A stretch of 11,355 bases of DNA from an uncultured Beijerinckiaceae bacterium (GTDB lineage: Bacteria > Pseudomonadota > Alphaproteobacteria > Rhizobiales > Beijerinckiaceae): contig CALMRL010000477.1 in the NCBI GenBank assembly GCA_937873345.1, positions 1-11,355 of the forward strand, given 5' to 3'. The notes under the pieces were generated by a model. That model was not told where the DNA came from. It was given only the letters and a program-made list of their open reading frames with translations, and did no database searches. Within the stretch, counting starts at the first letter, position 1. Each line of letters starts with the position of its first letter. A program made the position numbers and the translations under genes. Below are positions 8,253-11,355 of the stretch, piece after piece.

Positions 8253-8651
8253 ATGATCGGCCGCCTGAATCACGTCGCCATCGTCGTCGGCGACCTCGAA
8301 GCCGAAGCAACGCGCTATCGCGACGTGCTCGGCGCGGCGGTCAGCGAGCCGCATGCGTTGCCGGATCACGGCGTGCGGCTCGTGTTCGTCGACCTGCCGA
8401 ACACCCGCGTCGAGTTGCTCACGCCCTTCGATAAAACATCGCCGATCCACGCCTTCCTCGCCAAGGGTGGAGGGCTGCATCATGTCTGCTACGAGGTCGA
8501 GGACATCGAAGCCTCGCGCGACCGGCTGCTCGCCTCTGGCCTGCGCGTGCTCGGCGACGGCGATCCGCGCATCGGCGCTCATGGCAAGCCGGTGCTGTTC
8601 CTACATCCCAAAGATTTCGCCGGCACGCTGATCGAGCTGCAGCAGGCTTGA
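8253..8651 (+). CDS. mce: Methylmalonyl-CoA epimerase
   Basis: A 132-residue glyoxalase/VOC-fold metalloenzyme that interconverts (2R)- and (2S)-methylmalonyl-CoA in propionyl-CoA breakdown, feeding methylmalonyl-CoA mutase. It resembles the human enzyme strikingly at the C-terminus: RIGAHGKPVLFLHPKDFAGT followed by LIELQQA. Likely metal ligands and catalytic residues are H7 in RLNHVAIVV, H76 or H77 in GGLHHVCYEVED, and E128 in LIELQ. The length is that of the whole family. It lies 12 bases after the RNase J gene, the usual alphaproteobacterial arrangement, and no strong ribosome binding site is seen, so translation may be coupled. It is the last gene of the conserved block; the next gene is convergent. 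Confidence 0.95.
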   Translation: MIGRLNHVAIVVGDLEAEATRYRDVLGAAVSEPHALPDHGVRLVFVDLPNTRVELLTPFDKTSPIHAFLAKGGGLHHVCYEVEDIEASRDRLLASGLRVLGDGDPRIGAHGKPVLFLHPKDFAGTLIELQQA

Positions 8652-8687
8652 GGCGCACTCCGCCGCAGCGAGCGGGCGGTTGGTCGC

Positions 8688-9263
8688 CTACGTGGCCGTG
8701 CGTGGGCGCATCGTCGCAGCGAGCGCGTCGAGCGCGCTGGCGAAGCCGGCGGCGCCACCGAGCACCCTCTCCATCATCAAGGCGCCCTCCAGCGAGGCCA
8801 CCACCAGCCGGGCATGGGTCGCCGGGTCGAGGCCGGCGGCGACGCTGCCGTCGCGCTGTCCGTCGGCGAGCACGCGCTCGATAAAGGCGACGTGCTTGGC
8901 GAAGAAGCGGCCCAGCCCGTCGCGCAGGGCATCGGGCAGCGAGGCGAGTTCGGCGGCATAGGCGGCGCAAAGGCAGCCGAGGCTGCGTTCGACCCCGGCG
9001 CGGTAGAGGTCGGCGTAGGCCCGCACCCTCGCGACCCCGTCACCGTGATCGTCGAGGATCGTCGCCAGGGCGACGTCGTAGCGCGCGTCGTAGGCGTCGA
9101 GCAACGCCAGAGCAAGGTCGGCCTTGGCCGGGAAATGATGGTGGATGCTGGCCTTGCTGACGCCGACGAAGCCGGCGAGGTCGGCGTAGGAGAAACCGGC
9201 GTAGCCGCGCTGACGGATCAGCAGCTCGGCCGCGTCGAGCAGGGCGGTACGGGTGTTCCTCAT
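8688..9263 (-). CDS. TetR/AcrR-family transcriptional regulator
   Basis: A 191-residue one-component regulator. The N-terminal domain, MRNTRTALLDAAELLIRQRG followed by FSYADLAGFVGVSKASIHHH and FPAKADL, is a textbook TetR helix-turn-helix (about residues 26-50). The C-terminal ligand domain contains RSLGCLCAAYAAELASLPDA with C97 and C99. A GCL segment at a similar place is found in NemR, whose cysteine senses electrophiles; a shared sensing role here is only an inference. The ATG at 9263 is chosen because family members start just before this point; a GTG at 9290 would add nine residues. It is divergent from the SoxH-like gene across about 100 bases, so it probably represses that operon and itself. 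It is convergent with mce, 36 bases apart. Confidence 0.9.
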   Translation of the reverse strand: MRNTRTALLDAAELLIRQRGYAGFSYADLAGFVGVSKASIHHHFPAKADLALALLDAYDARYDVALATILDDHGDGVARVRAYADLYRAGVERSLGCLCAAYAAELASLPDALRDGLGRFFAKHVAFIERVLADGQRDGSVAAGLDPATHARLVVASLEGALMMERVLGGAAGFASALDALAATMRPRTAT

Positions 9264-9338
9264 CGCCGCATTCCATATCCCCGTCGCCACTCATCCGCCA
9301 TTTGCAGGACAACAACGGCCTTGCCATGACCTTCTCTA

Positions 9339-9350
9339 CCTACTAGTTGG
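9339..9350. promoter_or_regulatory. Candidate TetR operator (imperfect palindrome)
   Basis: The sequence CC-T-ACTAGT-T-GG is symmetric about the centre of ACTAGT except for one mismatched pair. It lies in the only sizeable intergenic space between the divergent tetR and SoxH-like genes, just before the first possible start codon of the latter. TetR-family regulators commonly bind short palindromes in such positions. A weak -35-like TTGCCA lies at 9321-9326, but no convincing -10 is seen. This is inference from position and symmetry. Confidence 0.35.
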
Positions 9351-9365
9351 ATGGTGTGGGACAAG

Positions 9366-10340
9366 ATGGCAGTCTTCCCGGAGATGGCGTTGCGAGATGG
9401 CAGGGTAGGCAGCCGCACGACGCGACGCGATGCATTGCTCGCGGGGTTCGGCGGCCTCTGCCTGTGCTGCCTTCCCGCGCGCGCCGATCAGCCGCCGGCG
9501 CGCTTCGGTGAAGTCGTGCCGGGGCTCTTCGTGCGGCACGGCGACGACGAGGACGCCACGACGAAGAACCGCGACGCCATCGCCAACATCGGCTTCATCA
9601 TCGGTCGCGACGCGGTGCTCGTCACCGACAGCGGCGGCAGCCTCGCCGATGGACGGGCGCTACGCGCGGCCATCCGCGAGCGCACCGATCGGCCGATCCG
9701 CCACGTCGTGATGAGCCACGTCCATCCCGACCACAGCTTCGGCGCCGCCGCCTTCGTCGAGGATCGTCCCGAGTTCATCGGTCACGCGAAGTTGAGGCAG
9801 GCCCTGCAAATGCGCGGCGAGTACTACCGCAGGCGACTCGCCGATCTGCTCGGCAGCGATGCCGGCTCGATCGTCATCCCGACACGCGCGGTCTCCTGCA
9901 CGGATGCGATCGACCTCGGCGACCGGCGGATCAGCTTCCAGGCACACGCCACCGCGCATACCGACTGCGACCTCGCGATGCGCGATGAGCGATCGGGCGT
10001 TTTGCTGCCGGCCGACCTCCTCTTCGTCAGGCGCATCCCGGCGCTCGACGGCAGTCTGGCCGGCTGGCTGAGAGCGCTGACGGCGCTGGAGGCGACCGGC
10101 GCCGCCAGGGCAGTCCCCGGTCACGGCCCGGTGCTTGTTGACCTCGCGCCCGCGGTGGCGGACCTTCGGCGCTATCTCACCGTTCTGCGCGACGGGGTCA
10201 GGGCCGAGATCAAGGGAACCGGATCGATCGAGCGGGCGATCGAGACGGTGGGGCAGGGCGAGCGCGGGCGCTGGCTTCTCTTCGACGACTACAACGCCCG
10301 CAACGTCACCGAAGCCTACAAAGAATACGAATGGGAGTAG
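9366..10340 (+). CDS. Tat-exported MBL-fold metallohydrolase, SoxH-like (quinoprotein relay system zinc metallohydrolase 2 type)
   Basis: A 324-residue metallo-beta-lactamase-fold protein. The zinc-site set is complete: H118, H120, D122 and H123 in SHVHPDHSFGAA, H198 in ATAHTDCDLAM, D217 in LLPADLLF, and H253 in VPGHGPVLVD. The N-terminus RTTRRDALLAGFGGLCLCC followed by LPARA is a twin-arginine signal with probable cleavage near residue 40, so the enzyme acts in the periplasm. The end, RNVTEAYKEYEWE, matches the SoxH-like family linked to quinoprotein dehydrogenases. ATG 9366 follows GGGA (9358-9361); ATG 9351 and ATG 9384 are alternatives. The SoxYZ-like gene starts five bases after its stop, so the two form an operon. 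Its substrate is unknown; release of a group from the carrier is a reasonable guess. Confidence 0.87.
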   Translation: MAVFPEMALRDGRVGSRTTRRDALLAGFGGLCLCCLPARADQPPARFGEVVPGLFVRHGDDEDATTKNRDAIANIGFIIGRDAVLVTDSGGSLADGRALRAAIRERTDRPIRHVVMSHVHPDHSFGAAAFVEDRPEFIGHAKLRQALQMRGEYYRRRLADLLGSDAGSIVIPTRAVSCTDAIDLGDRRISFQAHATAHTDCDLAMRDERSGVLLPADLLFVRRIPALDGSLAGWLRALTALEATGAARAVPGHGPVLVDLAPAVADLRRYLTVLRDGVRAEIKGTGSIERAIETVGQGERGRWLLFDDYNARNVTEAYKEYEWE

Positions 10341-10345
10341 GAACC

Positions 10346-11173
10346 ATGAGGCATTCCATGTCCGGCCACCTCGCGTTCGGCGTCGCGCTGCTTGCGCTCT
10401 CCGCCGGCCTGGCGCCTGCCCGCGCCGGCGTCGAAGACTCCGATCAGGAGCGCGCCGCCCGCTGGCAGGAGATCCAGAAGTCGATCTTCGACGGCAAGAC
10501 CGCGACGACGGACGACGCCGCAGTGAAGCTCGACGCACCGACGCGCGCCGCCGACGCCGCGCTGGTGCCGCTGACCATTACACTCGCTCAGCCCAAGGAT
10601 ATCGCCGGCCTCTACCTCGTCATCGACGACAATCCGTCGCCGGTCGCCGCGCACTTCACCTTCGGCCCCGACGCCGATCCGAAGGAGGTCAAGCTGCGCG
10701 TGCGCGTCAATACCTACACCGACATCCATGTCGTGGCGGTGATGAAGGACGGCTCGCTGAAGCAGACCGTGAAGTTCGTCAAGGCCTCGGGGGGCTGCTC
10801 CGCGCCGATGGGGATGAGCGACGAGGATGCGGTGAAGGGCATCGGCGACATGCGCCTGCGCCTCGCCGGCGACGTCGCGGCCGATAAGCCCGTCGACGCC
10901 ACGCTGATGATCCGGCACCCGAACTTCAACGGCATGCAGATGAACCAGCTGACCCGCCAGTACACACCGGCGCGCTACATCCAAGCGATCGACGTCACTT
11001 ACGACGCGAAGAAGGTGTTCGACATGGACACCGACATCTCGCTCGCCTCCAACCCGGTGATCACCTTCGAGCTGCTGCCCAGCGCGGCGAAGGGCGAGCT
11101 GAAGGTCGACGTCAAGGACAGCACCAACGCGCAGTGGTCGCGCACCTTCCCCGTGCCGGCGGTGAGCAATTGA
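10346..11173 (+). CDS. Exported SoxY-SoxZ fusion, quinoprotein dehydrogenase-associated carrier protein
   Basis: A 275-residue exported protein with a Sec signal (hydrophobic stretch about 8-22, probable cleavage after APARA at 27). Residues about 35-155 form a SoxY-like domain ending in VKASGGCSAPMG, whose C151 corresponds to the swinging-arm cysteine that in SoxY carries sulfur intermediates. Residues about 165-275 form a SoxZ-like domain with MIRHPNFNGMQ, ARYIQAIDVTYDAKKVFDMD and SNPVITFELLPS. C151 is the only cysteine. The ATG at 10346 is preferred to the upstream ATG at 10331 because it gives a normal signal peptide and GGAG (10334-10337) lies eight bases before it. The SoxH-like neighbour and the following CXXCW-type gene point to the PQQ/quinoprotein-associated subfamily rather than thiosulfate oxidation. 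What it carries is not known. Confidence 0.87.
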   Translation: MRHSMSGHLAFGVALLALSAGLAPARAGVEDSDQERAARWQEIQKSIFDGKTATTDDAAVKLDAPTRAADAALVPLTITLAQPKDIAGLYLVIDDNPSPVAAHFTFGPDADPKEVKLRVRVNTYTDIHVVAVMKDGSLKQTVKFVKASGGCSAPMGMSDEDAVKGIGDMRLRLAGDVAADKPVDATLMIRHPNFNGMQMNQLTRQYTPARYIQAIDVTYDAKKVFDMDTDISLASNPVITFELLPSAAKGELKVDVKDSTNAQWSRTFPVPAVSN

Positions 11174-11355
11174 TCGCGCTGCGGCGGGGACTTGTGGCGG
11201 CCTTCGCAGCCGGCGCTGCGGTGGCGATCGCCGGCGCGGCGTCGGCCGAGGTGCCCTCGGCGGTCGAGCCTGGCCACGTGCCGGAGCCGGCCGGCCTCTA
11301 CCAGGGGGCGATGCACGGCTACACGCCGAATACGGTGGCGGGCGGCACGGTGGTC
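11170..11355 (+). CDS. Exported protein resembling PQQ-dependent catabolism-associated CXXCW motif family (partial)
   Basis: The first 62 codons of a gene that runs off the right edge. A TTG start at 11170 overlaps the TGA of the SoxYZ-like gene, and GGTGAG (11161-11166) is a possible ribosome binding site. The N-terminus, with IALRRG and a long alanine-rich hydrophobic run ending GAASA near residue 26, is a signal peptide. The mature start, EPAGLYQGAMHGYTPNTVAG followed by GTVV, resembles the opening of the rhodanese-like CXXCW family found beside PQQ-dependent dehydrogenases. The CXXCW motif itself would be beyond the window, so the family call rests on this segment plus the neighbours. GTG 11194 is an alternative start but would remove the basic part of the signal peptide. 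Confidence 0.68.
   Translation, partial: MIALRRGLVAAFAAGAAVAIAGAASAEVPSAVEPGHVPEPAGLYQGAMHGYTPNTVAGGTVV

Noticed and set aside
6441..8582. A 713-codon open frame on the minus strand opposite the RNase J and mce genes, and a 464-codon one at 4064-5458 opposite nuoN
   Set aside because: Same cause: antisense shadows of GC-rich coding DNA, charged low-complexity products, no recognisable domain.
8660..8678. Possible terminator hairpin (CCGCC with GGCGG) between the convergent mce and tetR genes
   Set aside because: Five base pairs around an 11-base loop, no T-run on either strand; easily chance at this GC content.
8814..9329. A 171-codon plus-strand frame across the tetR region
   Set aside because: It lies antisense to a clear TetR protein with a good helix-turn-helix, and its own product resembles no known fold.
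9366..9490. Lipoprotein signal on the SoxH-like hydrolase
   Set aside because: The cysteines in GGLCLCC are not preceded by a good lipobox (residues before each are Leu or Cys), while a normal cleavage motif PARA follows.
6567..10340. A functional link between the two metallo-beta-lactamase-fold proteins (RNase J and the SoxH-like hydrolase)
   Set aside because: They belong to different branches: RNase J has a beta-CASP domain and no signal, and the other is exported. They are separated by mce and a divergent regulator. The shared fold is coincidence.
10346..11173. A thiosulfate-oxidising sox operon
   Set aside because: SoxY and SoxZ are fused here, no soxA, soxB, soxC, soxD or soxX gene is present in the window, and the neighbours match the quinoprotein-associated families instead.

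Overview
The window is high-GC bacterial DNA, most likely from an alphaproteobacterium of the Hyphomicrobiales/Rhodospirillales type. This rests on the gene order nuoJ-K-L-M-N, birA, RNase J, methylmalonyl-CoA epimerase, on the NuoJ and NuoK sequence style, and on strong G/C bias at third codon positions. The bias also opens very long meaningless frames on the opposite strand. No rRNA, tRNA, CRISPR array, insertion sequence or long repeat was seen, and no gene-free stretch exceeds about 120 bases.

Bases 3-6450 (+) are the 3' end of a complex I (NADH:quinone oxidoreductase) operon: the tail of nuoJ, then nuoK, nuoL, nuoM and nuoN, encoding the membrane proton-pumping arm. The last genes are tightly packed: the nuoL stop abuts the nuoM ATG, nuoM and nuoN overlap by ATGA, and nuoN runs into birA (biotin-protein ligase) with no room for an independent promoter. 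A 116-base gap with a possible 29-codon reading frame precedes the RNase J gene, followed 12 bases later by methylmalonyl-CoA epimerase. coaX, commonly found between birA and RNase J in this neighbourhood, is absent here.

The conserved synteny ends after the epimerase gene at about 8651. A TetR-family repressor (minus strand, convergent with the epimerase) is divergent from a compact plus-strand operon. That operon encodes a Tat-exported metallo-beta-lactamase-fold protein of the SoxH-like 'quinoprotein relay' type, an exported SoxY-SoxZ fusion with one cysteine, and the start of an exported protein resembling the PQQ-dependent-catabolism CXXCW family. An imperfect palindrome centred on ACTAGT in the divergent intergenic region is the best candidate operator.

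The right-hand module (about 8688-11355) is the most interesting part. It looks like a periplasmic carrier/hydrolase set that accompanies PQQ-dependent alcohol dehydrogenases and is known mainly from comparative genomics. A SoxYZ-like protein would carry something on a swinging-arm cysteine, and the metallohydrolase could release it. The dehydrogenase would have to lie to the right of this window. The carried group and the reaction are not established by anything visible here.
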